From assembly GCA_007258455.2 (NCBI GenBank), contig VDFB02296724.1:62001-126000 (forward strand): a stretch of 64,000 bases of DNA, read 5' to 3'. Below the pieces are notes generated by a model that saw only the letters and a list, made by a program, of their open reading frames with translations, had not been told where the DNA came from and did no database searches. The translations under genes and the position numbers were made by a program. Shown here piece by piece: positions 23,076 through 35,960 of the stretch (positions are counted from its first letter, which is position 1; each line of letters opens with the position of its first letter). The DNA comes from Sequoia sempervirens. Its lineage: Eukaryota > Streptophyta > Pinopsida > Cupressales > Cupressaceae.

Positions 23076-23462
23076 TTCAATTTTTTCATGTCGGTTAGAA
23101 TGAAGGTAGAATGAGAAGTCTACAACAACATACCTAGGTGACGGCCCCCACAACAATACAATATGAAGAACCCTTCACCAAAAGATTGCCCCAACAAGCA
23201 ACCTGGACCCAGACCTACTAGAGGAAACATGTAGAATCTTCCTGTATCTTGTGGAGTCTTCATGGCTCATCATAGGATGGATATAGGGTAGGACCACTCC
23301 CAATTAGGCCTGCACCCATCCACACCTATGTTTGATGCTTCTTCAATTCCTTGGGCCGACCTACACGTTTCGTTGGTCATCAGACTTAGGCCTAATTGAG
23401 GCTGACACAGATCACTCCTAATGCTTGAAGCTAGTATATAATCACTTTCTGAATCTAGTAGA

Positions 23463-24521
23463 GGGTGATCCCACAATAGTGGTTTACAATTTTTGGCCAA
23501 ACTAGACATTGAAATAATTTTTTTTAACTAAATCTTCACTTTCAGGCACCTATAGCGACTAAACCGTGAGGAGTTTGAAGATGATGCAAACTAGAGTTTC
23601 GTGACATTTTCTGTGTAGATTTTAAATATATTTTTTTCAAAAATTTTTGGAATCAGATTGCACTTCTTTTTCCATCTCTCTCGAAAACTAGTTTTTTTTA
23701 GAAAACAACATTTTTAAAAAGTGACGCTCACCGTATAACACAATTTTTTTTCCATGAAGGATAAAATTCTAATTCATTCTAATTTAGATATATAACTTCG
23801 ATATCTAGTGCTTCCCCTTGGTTAGATAGTTTTTTATTGAATATTTTTTCTTTAATCAAGTTTCAAAGTCAAACCAATTACAATTCAGACATAGTGCGAC
23901 CGTATAACGCGTAACTTTTTTTGTATGTATCAAAATTCAATATATTTTTTTATTGGATCAAGGACTTCAATATTTGGTGCACTCATATTTTTCAATTTTT
24001 TTTTGATAATCTTCTATTTTTCTACATGTGCAGAACAAAGAGCTTTCATTTTCGGTGAAAAACCTATGTTTAATAAAACCAAAAAACCAAATAGATAATA
24101 AAACCAAAACATATTAAAATTATATTCGTTGGATAGCTCGTTCCGAGGACTACTTGATTCTAGTTGGGTCTGTGAAGTGTCTGCCATTTTCATCTACAAC
24201 CAGAGCTCCGAAGCACAAAAAAATTGATTTTTTTGGTCACAAAGAGCAAGAATCATGAAAATAGGGGGTTCACTCGAACCAGGGGGGTTCGAGGGAACCT
24301 GGGTTTGCTAGAACCTAGGTTCAACCAAACCCTCTTCCAAAAAGGGAGTTTCATGTATTTTTTGTCCGTACAAGCATTAAAATGGTTCACTCGAACCATG
24401 GTTTGAGCAAAGCCTATTTTGGTTTGTTCGAACCCCCAAAATGATTTTTTTTGGCATGGGGTCATTTTTTATGAGATTTCCTTCCTCATTCAAATTGTAA
24501 ACCACTTTTGTGGGTTTACCC
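23463..24521. mobile_element. TIR DNA transposon, non-autonomous, copy 1 (TSD TAGA)
   Basis: The left end reads GGGTGATCCCACAATAGTGG and continues TTTACAATTT. The reverse complement of the right end is GGGTAAACCCACAAAAGTGG then TTTACAATTT, so about 27 of 30 terminal bases match. TAGA directly flanks both ends (23459-23462 and 24522-24525), a 4-bp target duplication. The 1,059-bp body has no coding capacity. A second copy with the same termini and internal homology lies at 61787. Common plant TIR superfamilies have 2-, 3-, 8- or 9-10-bp duplications, so the superfamily is left open. GGTTC-ACTC-GAACC hairpins occur near its right end (24269, 24379). Confidence 0.85.
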
Positions 24522-24525
24522 TAGA

Positions 24526-27500
24526 AAGCAACAAATAGAGGATGAAGTTAGGAGCTAGGGAAGTAGATTTAGGAACCAACTATGCATTTAGTAGTGAATA
24601 AGCTTGTCGTGGCTTGTGAGCCAACAATTTTGGCCTATGGAGCTTGTTGTAATCTGCATTTGGCAAGCCCTATGGGCATGGTTGTTTTGTAGTTTCAATC
24701 AATAAAGTTGCATGTTACTTTCAATTATCTATATTGTGTTGAATTCTGCTACAAGGTTGGACAATCCATTCCAGACCCTCCATCCTTAACTGCATCAGGA
24801 ATAAATATTTACTATGTAAGATCCAATATTGTTTTCAACTCTTGTGACACCTCTTCCTATTGATGGGCCCCAAAATTAATATCTAATCAAATAATTCAGT
24901 AACCTTGGTGACCATGGTCCTAGTATAGTTTTGATATTAGTTGCCTCCTTAGTGAAACTTATGGATTAAAGACTTTCTCTCTCTTTGAAACACCATAACA
25001 TAATTATGTACTAAATTATTAAGAATTGTGCATTGTCTCATGATGTGTTCTACGGTGGGAGACCACTTGCTATTCTAATTAAAACAACATTATTTACACT
25101 TAATGGTTTTTCTATTTAGATAATGATTATGAATTATGTATCAAACCTACTAGCTCTTTAACCTTAGCTCATAAATTCATAATAATTATTTTTCTTTATC
25201 AAATCTTAAAATATGTTTATTTAACCTAGCTAAGGTTGGATTATGAATCACATGTGATTAAATTAAAATAAAGTTGAATTTTATTTATTCAAGTAAGGGC
25301 TTGATTTGGACAAGAACAAGGGATGAAGGTGAAACTAATATTTTCCTCTAATGGTTTGTTAATGTGATTATGTTCTTTGATGAGGAAAATAATCATGAGT
25401 GTGATTAGGACCCTCAAGATTATTGAGGTGACTCATGAAGATTAGCAACTAAGTAAACTCAAATGACTCAAAATAAGAGCAATGCTAACCATGATAAAAG
25501 GTGGAGTCAAGTAAGTGATTTTTAATAAGTGATGAATTCTTGGTACCTTCATTATTGTAACTCCAATCTTTATATTAGTTTTGAATTAATAATTTTATTT
25601 TTATTATGAAATAAATAAGGCATCATTAATATGAACTAACACTGCTTGGAAAGTGACTCTTGGTGCAAACAAAGATAGATAGAGGATAGAATAAATTTTG
25701 ATTTTGATGCTTTGGTTGCATTCCTATAGACACATTGATGTTGCAATGAGTGTGTAGGTTTGGTTGCTAATGGGAGGATGGGAAAATCATCAAAAACTAA
25801 TTCTAACTCATTTCACATTATGAAGCAATGTGTGTTACCAATTATCCTAATAAAATAATGTTGTATGTTGATGTGGACTAAGGTTCTCCTTGATATATAT
25901 AAACTATTGTAATTCTAAATTATTAGATTATTTTGATTGGTTATATGTGTCTAGGTTGTGTTAGGTACATGTAAAGAGATGTGAATATATTTAGGATGCA
26001 AAATCGAATTCACACTTGTAAGAGATTTTAAAAGGTGACAATAAATCTTTTTCCTTGATTTGTGGGTAAAATAAGACTCCTAGGGTAAAGATATATGGTA
26101 TGGGGACTTGTTGTGAATGAAATCTCATGTCTTTGGAAATATTTGACTCATCCAAAGCCCCTAGAGGAGGATGTGATGTTACTTTGCATGGGGAAATGGA
26201 ATTTTGACTTATAATAATCCAATATTCCCTTCCTAGAATCTCATATGAGGGTTTGTGTCAAGTATACAACCATCCCAATGCCTCATACATGTGGGAGCAA
26301 TCTCTAGGAGATTATATAAAGAAGAGTGTACAAGTACATTAACCTTCACTGGGTCTCACACATATGTGAGAACATGGGAATAATGTACCCTAATTACATT
26401 TTGTAAGAGGGAGAAAGAGGTTGATTGGAGGCCATGTGCCAGGTCATCCCATTTGGTGAGGATAAGTGAGATGAAACTCCTCATTTATAATCTCCTTCTT
26501 AGGATTGATAGAGATTTTTGAATTATTTTCTTTTATTTGTTTTTTGGAAGAGCTCTTGAATGATAAGAAGACTTGCGAGAGAGGATTGTGGAGCTTGTAA
26601 GTGTTAAGGTCATGAAAGAAATTTTGGGAACGAAGGATGGATTTTATCATCATTGACACTTAATAGGAGATAAATATTCATCTTTTAAGTTTGTTATTGT
26701 TTATGTGTTTATATATGGCAAGAGAGATGAGTGTAAGTATATTTTTTACATGTGTGTTGGATGGACAAGTGTACTTATTTTGAGTTATGGGTTAGATTGA
26801 AAACCAATTTTCTTGTGTTATGGTTGTGTGCTTGAGTAATCATTTTGTTCTTGTTCACTACCTTCTCAAAGTTGTGTCAATCTCTTGTTGTAAAATGTTT
26901 TCTTATTTTTCTCTTGGCTCTAGGGATCGCTAGGGTCTTGTATGGTTTAATGATGCCATATTTTTTGGGTGGTGAAATTTTCTTCTCCCATTGGAATTTT
27001 CTTGATGTTTTTTGGAGATTTGAAATAAAGTTTTATGAACTGAAAGGATACTAAAGGAGAAAAAATAACAAGGCTTGGAGATTTGTATAGATCTATTACT
27101 ATTATTATTATTATTATTTTTTATAGATCTATTATTTTGATTTGATACTTTCTTTGAATTAAATACTCATGTATTTAAAAGTTGTGTAATATATATATTG
27201 GCCTATAAAATAAAAATTTCTCATACGAGACTTTTTATACACACAAGAATGCAAGAGTTTTAGAAAATTTTCATAATTGTGAAGAAAGGATACTTAATCC
27301 CTTTAAAAAATGGATGTCTCGATTTTAATATATATATGTCACATGTGGCTTGGGAACCATCATTAATGGACATTATATTATAAATTCATTTCACACATTT
27401 ATTTTTGATATAGGTAAAAATATGGTTTTAAAAGGGCCCAAACCTTTTTACATTAGAGAATCCCAAGATGCACAAAATAGTTCCATGAGTAATGGAATAG

Positions 27501-29509
27501 GAAAAGGGGATATAAAAAACAAAAGTATAGTTAAGATACTTCTCACAAAACAAAACCCAAATATATAGCCTAAACAATGTTAAAGAACCTATCTTAGACA
27601 ACTACATACCCTTAACCTTGGTATGTGACTAAGAGACAAACTTGGGAAGACCTTTCTTCTACCTTTAAAAAGCATTCTAAGAAAATTATTGCTTCATGTC
27701 CTTAGATTAAGGAGAGTGGGGAAACCAACATAAATAGTTTGACTTGTGGTACTATGGGAGGAGAAGAATGCCCCATTAGAGATGTTGACCATTGAGAAAC
27801 CTTAGTAGGAATAGTTGGGTGCTACACTAAAAAGTGGGAGACTCAAGAGAAATGAAATTAGAGAGTAGAGAAACCAAGTCAATAATTATGGAAGACACCC
27901 CAAGAAGACATGAGGGAGCTATAAGAGCCTCACTTGGATTGTTAAGCACTATTGTAGGAGTTACAATTGATAAAAGAGGATATGAATGGATTGATTCCTT
28001 TGATTCAAAGTTAGATATATCAAGATACATAGTAAGGTGGTGGGGAGAATACCACACCAAGTAGATAAGGTCAACTTATTGATATAACAAGGATATACAA
28101 AGCCAAATTCCTAGAAGAAAAGAAACACTCATAAAAGGGAAAAATTATAGTCAATTAAATAATTAAAAGGTCAATTGTCTACTTGGAAGAAAACCTCCCT
28201 AAGAAGAGCCTTTGATAATTTATTTTCCATTAGGTTGTAAGAAAAATAGGTGTGATAGTAATTTTAAGTAGTTTTGTTAACCTTCAAAAATTGACCAAGA
28301 GCATTGTTAATGGCCTTAAAGTATAGTTGTACCAAACTAAAGGGGTAGCTAAATTTTTTTAACCCAAAATAACATAATTTTAGTAGACTTGATTAGAGGA
28401 TTGAAATAAGGAGACCAAATATGAAGCTAAAGAGAATGCTAGCCCCACAACCAAACTCTTTTATCCAACACAACATCCCTATCCTTAGGAAAGTAAAATG
28501 CCAATTATACAAAAATCCCTAGAATAGTAATAAATATCCACTCTATCCTCTGAAGTAGGAAGACAATATTCTAAAATATAACAATGAAAATATGGGAGGG
28601 AACACAATAGTTTGATAAATCTATAGAATAGACCCTTATCAACAAAAAATTCTTGTTATCTACCACATCTTGTCCAACAACCACCACAAAAAAGTAGACA
28701 AAGTATCTAGGAGAGAGAAAAATTATTCTTGAGGAGGAAAATATGCAACCATGGTAGGAATATACTAGACACATTCATTAAATAAACAGATGAAAGAGGG
28801 ATGTCCTATCTACCACTAGCAAACACACCTTTTGGAAGAACCACAACTTCTTATAGTCATAGACATTGACATAATATATCCTCCCATTAAATTCCCTTGA
28901 AATCCAACCATTAGGACATGCAAAACAACCTTCATAAATATTGCTTCATCCATATGCAAAGAAACAAGAGATATAACTTGTGCTAGAATGACCATTAGAG
29001 GCCATTGGAAGTGGTAGGAATAGCTCATCAAAAAATACAAGGAAAGGGTTCTAGAATAACATGTGAGTGAAGCCAATTCAAAAAAATTGCTCACACATTC
29101 ATTGTTTAAAAAAATGATCGTGAAATACCTACATAAAATACATTATTTTATTTTATTTTATTTATTTGTGTATATGTATATTTGCTAAAATTACTATTAA
29201 AAATTTATACTATAAAAGGGAAAGGAACTATATATAGAGAGGTAGAGTAGATACACATTCATTCATTTTAATTTATTTACTTGTTTTAAAACTATATACA
29301 TATTATTGATGAAATAAAAAAATATATTTCCATACATATATTCTTAGATATATGTATCATGTATATATCTAAATATATGGAAGATGTATATTTTTAGAGT
29401 ATTCATGAAATAAAATTATATATGTATGTATGTATGTAAAATTATGTATATTCCATAATTTATTAATCTTAAATTTATTATTTACACATTTGTTTAAGTA
29501 ATATTATTA
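24526..29509. other. No gene recognised in 5 kb
   Basis: AT-rich sequence with scattered short frames and no domain I can name. Noted items: a TATATAAAG string near 26316 followed by transcribed-looking sequence, an (ATT)n run at about 27098-27118, and an ATGT microsatellite near 29420. The 27.6-29.1 kb part has somewhat longer frames on both strands (for example 28816-29094 minus, hydrophobic) and may be decayed retroelement DNA. Confidence 0.5.
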
Positions 29510-29514
29510 ACTAG

Positions 29515-30718
29515 TGTGTGTGTGTGAAATGTGTAAAGTTAGTATCAACACAAACCTTAATGAAACGATTTACATTCAAAGATTCTAGGCAAAGAAACTA
29601 TTCTAATTTGCAACAAAACTAAATCTTTCAAGAACGTTTTATTTTCTTCTATTCTTAATGATTCTTTTAACCTTTTGGCCCTCAGATTTCTATGTGCACA
29701 AAGGCTATTAGAATGACACTTAAGAAACGAGATTAGTATTCAACATGCAAGCCAACTAAATGCCTACATGAAACTATATGCAAACAATGATGATGAATGC
29801 TATGATGAAGGGATGATGGTGATTATGATAAATAAACAAGTGGAGGTGGATGCTGTGGTATTGAACTAGAATGATCTATGCATGATTCTACATATGCTCA
29901 AATTCAAACTAAAAATGAACTAATCTAAAATGCAACTATGATGCAAGATTTAAAGCTAAGATGTAAATGCAAAGAAAAACATGATGTAAATATTAGCTAT
30001 AAGACTCCAAAATGCTCCAAGCTCCAATGATAAAACTTGCATGATAACTTTACTTCAAATGTGGATGCAAAATATAAGGCCCAAGGGTTGTATTTATAGC
30101 CTTTTCCAAGCATATAGTGAGATGGCAATAATCAACGATCTAGATTCGAATAAGAAGAATGGATGGTGAAGATGAAGAGAATCAAGATTTTGTCCCCTTG
30201 ACCAAAGACAACATGCCATTTGGATGGGAGAATCTCTTGACCAATGGGAAACATGCCATTTGGATGGAAGATTCAAGTGTGGGAAGAGAAGACCATGTGC
30301 TTCCAAAATTGGTGGAAGTGTAGGAGGAATAAGTCATGTGCTCCAAAATGGGTGGAAGTGTGGGAGGAATAAGTCATGTGCTCCAAAATTGGTGGAAGTG
30401 TGGGAGGAAATGAGCCATGTGCTTTTTGAAATGAGTTGAAGATAATTCTAATAGAAAATTAGAGTTATTTATTTTCATGTGACCTTGGTGAGGTGGCACA
30501 AAAAGTTGTAGTATAATTCCTAATTGGTTTTAGTGAAGATTAAAAATAAAACAGTTTAGAACATTTATTTTAATTAATTTAGAAGAATATGTTTTAGATT
30601 TGGAGAATTAGAAGGGTGAACAATATAAATAAATTGAGAGTTTATTTATACTATCGAAATATTAATCAAATAGCTAGTATTTAATTAATTAAAGGTGATG
30701 TATTTTTAGGTGTATACA
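29515..30718 (-). repeat. 3' LTR of the Tat element
   Basis: Plus strand begins TGTGTGTGTGTGAAATGTG and ends GGTGTATACA. It is nearly collinear with the other LTR. On the element strand GGCTATAAATACAACCC (about 30091-30100) is a clear TATA box. Three units of about 45 bp (CAAAATTGGTGGAAGTGTGG plus flank) are tandemly repeated at 30296-30425 and also in the partner LTR. Confidence 0.92.
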
Positions 30719-30733
30719 TTTTTCCCCTCTTTG
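30719..30733 (-). other. Polypurine tract of the Tat element
   Basis: Minus strand reads CAAAGAGGGGAAAAA directly before the TGTATACACC start of the 3' LTR, the expected second-strand priming site. Confidence 0.85.
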
Positions 30734-31032
30734 AAGTAATGTGCTTACACGTTGCTTCAAAGAAAAATTTGATACCGATGCTCAGAAAATTTTGATGGCC
30801 AAGACATTGATTTTCAGGTATTGACGGATATATGCCCCCTCGGGAGATAAATTGGTGAATTATGAATTTTTTTGATGATCTCGAAATTTATGCCTTAGAA
30901 ACGATTTATCTCTCGAAAAAATGAGATGGAGCCTGCCAAATTGATTAATTGATGCCTTATGTTGCTTCCTTGTGTTTGATGTTTGATGATCGTGTTCAAC
31001 TAATTGATGTTGATGATGTTGATGTGATAGTT

Positions 31033-31570
31033 GATGATTGACCTCATAATAGGTGAGGATCAATGATAGGATGATGATAATTGACCTCATGATAGGTGAG
31101 AATCAATGATATGATGATGATGATTTCCCTCATGATAGGTGAGGATCAATGATAGATTGATAATTGACCTCATGATAGGCGAGGATCAATGATAGATTGA
31201 TGATTGACCTCATGATAGGTGAGGTTGATTTGATTGATGATCCTCATGATAGGCGAGGTTGCATTGATTGATAAACCGCATGATAGGAAAGGCTAGATTG
31301 ATTGATGAACCTCATGATAGGCGAGGTGCATTGATTGATAAACCTCATGATAAGTGAGGTTAGATTGGTTGATGAACCTCATGATAGGTGAGGTGCATTG
31401 ATTGATTGATAAACCTCATAATAGGCGAGGTTGGATTGATTGATGAACCTCATGATAGGCGAGGTTAAATTGATTGATGAACCTCATGATAGGTGAGGTG
31501 CATTGATTGATTGATAAACCTCATGATAGGTGCTTGGTTGATTTGATTGATGAACTTCATGATAGGAGAG
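31033..31570. repeat. Tandem array, about 15 units, core CCTCATGATAGGTGAGG
   Basis: Units of about 33-45 bp share ACCTCA-TGATAGG-TGAGGT (or CGAGGT), so each core can fold into a 5-6-bp stem with a 7-base loop. Units are joined by TTGATTGATGA-type linkers. Unit length drifts by the number of TTGA repeats in the linker. The array lies in the 3' zone of the Tat element. Confidence 0.85.
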
Positions 31571-32499
31571 GTTGAATGGATTGATTGATAAGATTACTGA
31601 TTTGTGATATGTTATGATCATAGGAGGATTTCTGCATCTGGTGCAGGTGGATTTAGATTTGATTGGGCGATGTGGTTTGAATTCTTTGATTGATTGATAT
31701 GCCCCAGTATAGGATTGATTAATGTACTGAGACTTGATGATGTACTGAGACCTGATGTATACACTGATTTAGTTGAGACATTGATGATGTACCTCTTGAT
31801 TTGAGACATTATGATACACTTCCATTTTTGATATTGATGTATCTCTTTATACTTTTGGATATCCTTGTACTCTTTGACATCATTTTGAGGTATATATGAT
31901 ATGCAGTGATGATGATGATCTATGTGTCTATATGATTTCATGATGGATGCCTATGATGGATGCATTTGATTTCTATTTTATGATGCTATGTGATGTTCTA
32001 TATGATGATGATATGATATGTTATGGATGCAAATGATGATGCAACTAATTCCTTATGATTCTATGATGCTTTATGAATGATGTCTATATGATGTATGTGA
32101 TGGATCCTATTATGCCAATGAAATGTGATGTATTTGATGTTTTTGTACTTTTTTGATGCAAATAAATGATGCAATGAATGGATGAATGTTCATATGAAAT
32201 GATTGTATGATGGTACCTAGTTTGATGATGATTATGGGATGTATGCAATGATGATATCATATGATAATGTTTGACAGATGATTCTATATGCTTCATGGAG
32301 TTATGAAAATGATATGCCATGTGAAACTTATTTGATTATGCAAATGATATGTGATGAGATGTTATGTTCCTATTAATTATGTATGGATGTAATGATAATG
32401 AGATATAATGATTATGTAAATGATGTGTGATGTTTTGTAATGATGAATTTATGATTATGTGATGCAAATTATTATGTAGATGATTGTGTTCTAGGGTCT

Positions 32500-32645
32500 T
32501 AAGCTTAAATGAGTGAATCTATCCACCTTCCAAGAGTTGTGGGAAGGTTGTCGTGAATTGATTCTTTGTTAAATTAAGCTTCACAAAACCTGACATATTT
32601 CCCAATTCTTTTGGAAACCTGAAGAGACTCACTCATTTAAGCTTA
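32500..32645. repeat. 21-bp inverted repeat around a 104-bp loop
   Basis: Arms 32500-32520 (TAAGCTTAAATGAGTGAATC plus T) and 32625-32645 are reverse complements at 20 of 21 positions. The loop contains a further small hairpin, CCTTCCAAGAGTTGTGGGAAGG-like. Confidence 0.8.
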
Positions 32646-34179
32646 GTGAGCCACTTCCCTAATGCCACTATATGAAATGATTTTGATTATGTAAATGAGA
32701 TGCGATGGATGTCATTTTATGTTTTTCGATGCAAATATTATGATGTGATGCATGAATGTATGCATGATGTTGTAATATTTCCTAATGTATGCAAATGATG
32801 ATGCAACTAATATACAACTAAATGAGAATGTTGTCTAATTGATGATAATGCAAGTGGTGTGTAATTATATGAAAATGATGTGTTTTTGGAAATGTCAAGT
32901 GTACTCAATCCCTTAATTCTAGAGATAACATCATTGTTGCAACTTTGGAAATCCCATAAATACAGATCCAAACTAACATGGATGCAATGTACTCTAAACA
33001 TGTAGATCTCGTATGCAAAAGTTGTCATTCGTAATAGCCGATTTGTCGTGCTTTTTATCATCATTGGGCCTTTAAAATGTTGAAAGTGAGTACAAACATC
33101 AATGGTATATTTAGACCATGATGGCCTAAGTACTACTTCCATGATGTTTGATAGTGCAAGTTAACACAAACATCTAAGTATAGTTAAACCGAGATGACCT
33201 GAGCATTGCTTGCATAAATAGACAAGAGTTAATCCTTTTCCTATGCAAATTGAGAATGTCATCAGTGATACTTTGTAGTTCATGTCTCATGACAATTTGT
33301 ACAGTAATAATGATCAACTCACAGACAACAGACAAAGAAAAATCATACTCCCTCCTGGCTCCTCTAGTTCAATACATCATCGAGGGGCTCCAAAGATATG
33401 ATAACAAATGTCAAAGTAAAACAATTGAACATTTGTGTTTAACATGATAAACCCATGATTCAAAAGAGCATCATCCTTTTGACTTGATATTATGGTTCGA
33501 TTTTCTAATGTTTTTGGGATTTTTCAAATTTCCAATTTTTAGGTGTTTTTTGAGATTTTGACTAAGAACCTAACCTAAAGACCTATCCTAGGGGTCTCGA
33601 GGGCTGATCAAAGATTATCCTTTCCTACATTGTACACATAGAGCCTACGTTGTACACGCAATGACCCCGTAGTTTGACAAGATGACTTTGTTTTTGACTT
33701 TTTGACTGACTTTTGACCTTTATTTTTTTTGGATTTTGACATGATATGGATGTTTGATGTACTTCTGATGGTGATTGATGTTCAATGTTGGGTTGTATTT
33801 TAATCATTGCTTTTGTTGCATTTTTCTTCTTGTTGTTTGTCTGTTGGTTCAAGCTCAAAGTTTGTTTTCCCCCAACGAGTTCAGGATTTTGCCCCCAGTC
33901 TAGGGTGAGACACGACCGTGATGCCAAAATATGTACATGGTGATTTCAAAGGATAGGAAAATGGATGAAAAAAGTGAATGGTCGACATGCTCAAATAGAC
34001 AGAAAAACTAACCTATCACAAATAGTGCCTGTTGTCAGGTTTTCACTACTTGTTTTTATTGCACTTTTTTAGATTTTTAGATTTTTTAGATTTTTTTGTT
34101 GTTACCAAGACACCTGTTTGTAAGGTTTTCATCAAGGCAACCATTTTTTCAGGACATTTTCTAATTTTTTTGGTATTTT

Positions 34180-35330
34180 CAGGAGCTTTTTCCCCAATGC
34201 ACTTGGGTGATTCAAGTGTAGAACTTCTTGAGATGCAGGCTGTTGAGGGGTTCATCAAAAAAATCCCCTTCTAGTGTAGACAAATGATATGCTCCTGATT
34301 TGAAAGCTGAAACAATGGCAAAGGGACCGAGCTAGTTTGGTTCAAATTTCTCCTTCTTTTCTCGATCTTATTGATTGTGGGGATTCTCTTTCAAGACTAA
34401 ATCGCCAACCTGAAATGTTCTAGACTTGAATCTATGGTTGTAGCTTCTAGATATCATTTGCTAATATGCCTTCAGGTGATCCACTACATGTTGAAAATCC
34501 TCATCCAAGAGTTCCAATTCTTGTAACCTAGACTGCAATCCTCATCTGAAATGATCCCTTTTAGTGACACATGGAGTGATGGCAGTTCAACCTCAATGGG
34601 TAGAATGGCTTGTGAGTTGTAGACTAGAGCATAGGGTGTAGCTCCTGTCGGGGTTCAGATACTAGTTCTGTAAGCCCACAAGGTAGGGTTCAATTGAATG
34701 TGCCAATCTTTTCCAACATCGTTGACAGTTTTCTTCAGGATCTGTAGGATAGTCTTGTTTGAGGCCTTAGCTTGGCCATTTCCTTGAGGATAATATGGTG
34801 TAGAAAACCGATGTTGGATGTGAAATTTATCACAAAGTTCTTCAACATCCCAATTTTTGAAAGGTCTGCTATTGTCAGTAGTGATGGACTGAGGGATGCC
34901 ATATCTATAGATGAGATAGTTCAGGATGAAGGATGAGATTTGTTTTCCTGTGATGGTGGTTAAAGGGACAACTTCAATCCATTTCGTGAAATACTCAGTG
35001 GCTATTATAATGAAATTGTGTCCATTGGATGAAGATGGATGAATCTTGCCTATGAGGTCCAATCCCCACTAACAAAAGGGCCATGTTGATGCAAAAGGGT
35101 GAAGTTCCTGCGCTGATGCATGGATGAGATTGCCATGAATCTGGAACTTTTGGCATTTCTTGACAAACTGAAAAGAATCCTTCTCCATAGTCAGCCAGTA
35201 ATATCCTAGATAGAGGAGTTTCTTAGCTAGGGTTAAACCACTCGAATGAGTGCCACAAACACCTTCATGTACTTCTCGTAAAGCTGCTTCAGACTCCTCA
35301 CGTTCTAGACATTAGAGGAGAGTTCCATCA
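34180..35330 (-). pseudogene. Integrase of the Tat element, broken
   Basis: The enzyme that inserts element DNA into the genome. In order: a zinc-binding HHCC region (VHEGVCGTHSSG ... KKCQKFQ, the last Cys replaced by Phe), then the rve core with Asp in LDLIGKIHP, Asp in ITTDNSRPF, and YYPQGNGQAKASNKTI, where the catalytic Glu is Lys. A C-terminal segment follows with LGPFAIVSAFKSGAYHLST and PLNSLHLKKFYT. The best open piece is 35062-34655. In-frame stops occur before and after it. Loss of the catalytic Glu and of a zinc ligand would each inactivate it. Confidence 0.88.
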
Positions 35331-35629
35331 AGACCTCGTTGATAAAGGACATTTGTGATAAGGGTGTGTCAGGTGGTTTGGTGAATGAAGTTTTGTTTTT
35401 GATTACGAGATAGGTCAGGAGGGAGGGTGCTATCTTTTAGATACGTATAGATTTTCCCATAGAGGGAAGTGTCAGCCTCAACTAGATGGTAGATAACTTG
35501 GGACTCAGGGTTGTCATAAGATGGGTTGAACAATTTCTCCACCATGAACTCGTAACGAGCTTGTTTCTCTGAAATCTGCAAGAGAGAAGCAATGGTTGCC
35601 ATGGCATCAGTGGCTTTGTTATCACTTCA

Positions 35630-35960
35630 AGGAATCTGCTCAAATATTGTTTCCACAAAGTAATTTTTGAAGTCATCAACCATTATTTTGTAGGGCATCA
35701 ACTTTTCATCCTTTGTTTGATAGTCATCATTTACCTGATTAATGACTAGTTGTGAATCCCCATAGACATGTAACTCTGTGATCTTCCACTCAACTACTAC
35801 TTTGATTCCAATGATCAAGGCTTCCTATTCAGCTGTGTTGTTGGTGCAAGGGAACATCAGTTTGTAGGAATTAGGAATGGTGTGTCCTTGTGGCGAGATA
35901 AACAAGATTCTGGCTCCTGATCCATTGTTGTGTGGATATTGTCAGGACATCAGCATTTGA
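35630..35960 (-). pseudogene. Second (archaeal-type) RNase H domain of the Tat element
   Basis: Lies between the RT-linked RNase H and integrase. Readable parts are SGARILFISPQGHTIPNSYK, FPCTNNTAE followed by a stop where Tyr is usual, then EALIIGIKVVVEWKITELHV, YGDSQLVINQVN (the D-S-Q-L-V-x-N-Q motif) and YFVETIFEQIP. This extra RNase H is characteristic of Tat elements. The stop codon and a frameshift near 35880 break it. A segment with DAMATIASLLQIS follows, leading toward integrase. Confidence 0.8.

Larger units (their letters stand above)
30734..34170 (-). other. 3' non-coding zone of the Tat element
   Basis: Between integrase and PPT there are about 3.4 kb with no recognisable protein. 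It holds a tandem hairpin array (31033-31570), a region dominated by ATGATG and TATGATG strings (about 31900-32480), and a 21-bp inverted repeat at 32500/32625. Long spacers here are usual in Tat/Ogre-type elements and sometimes carry extra ORFs; none is seen. Confidence 0.7.

Noticed and set aside
31033..31570. Tandem array as a CRISPR array
   Set aside because: The host is a plant nucleus, linkers are themselves repetitive, and there are no unique spacers.
31618..32320. His/Ile-rich minus-strand frames (about 107 and 78 codons)
   Set aside because: They arise from ATGATG simple sequence in the Tat 3' zone and have no domain or codon structure.
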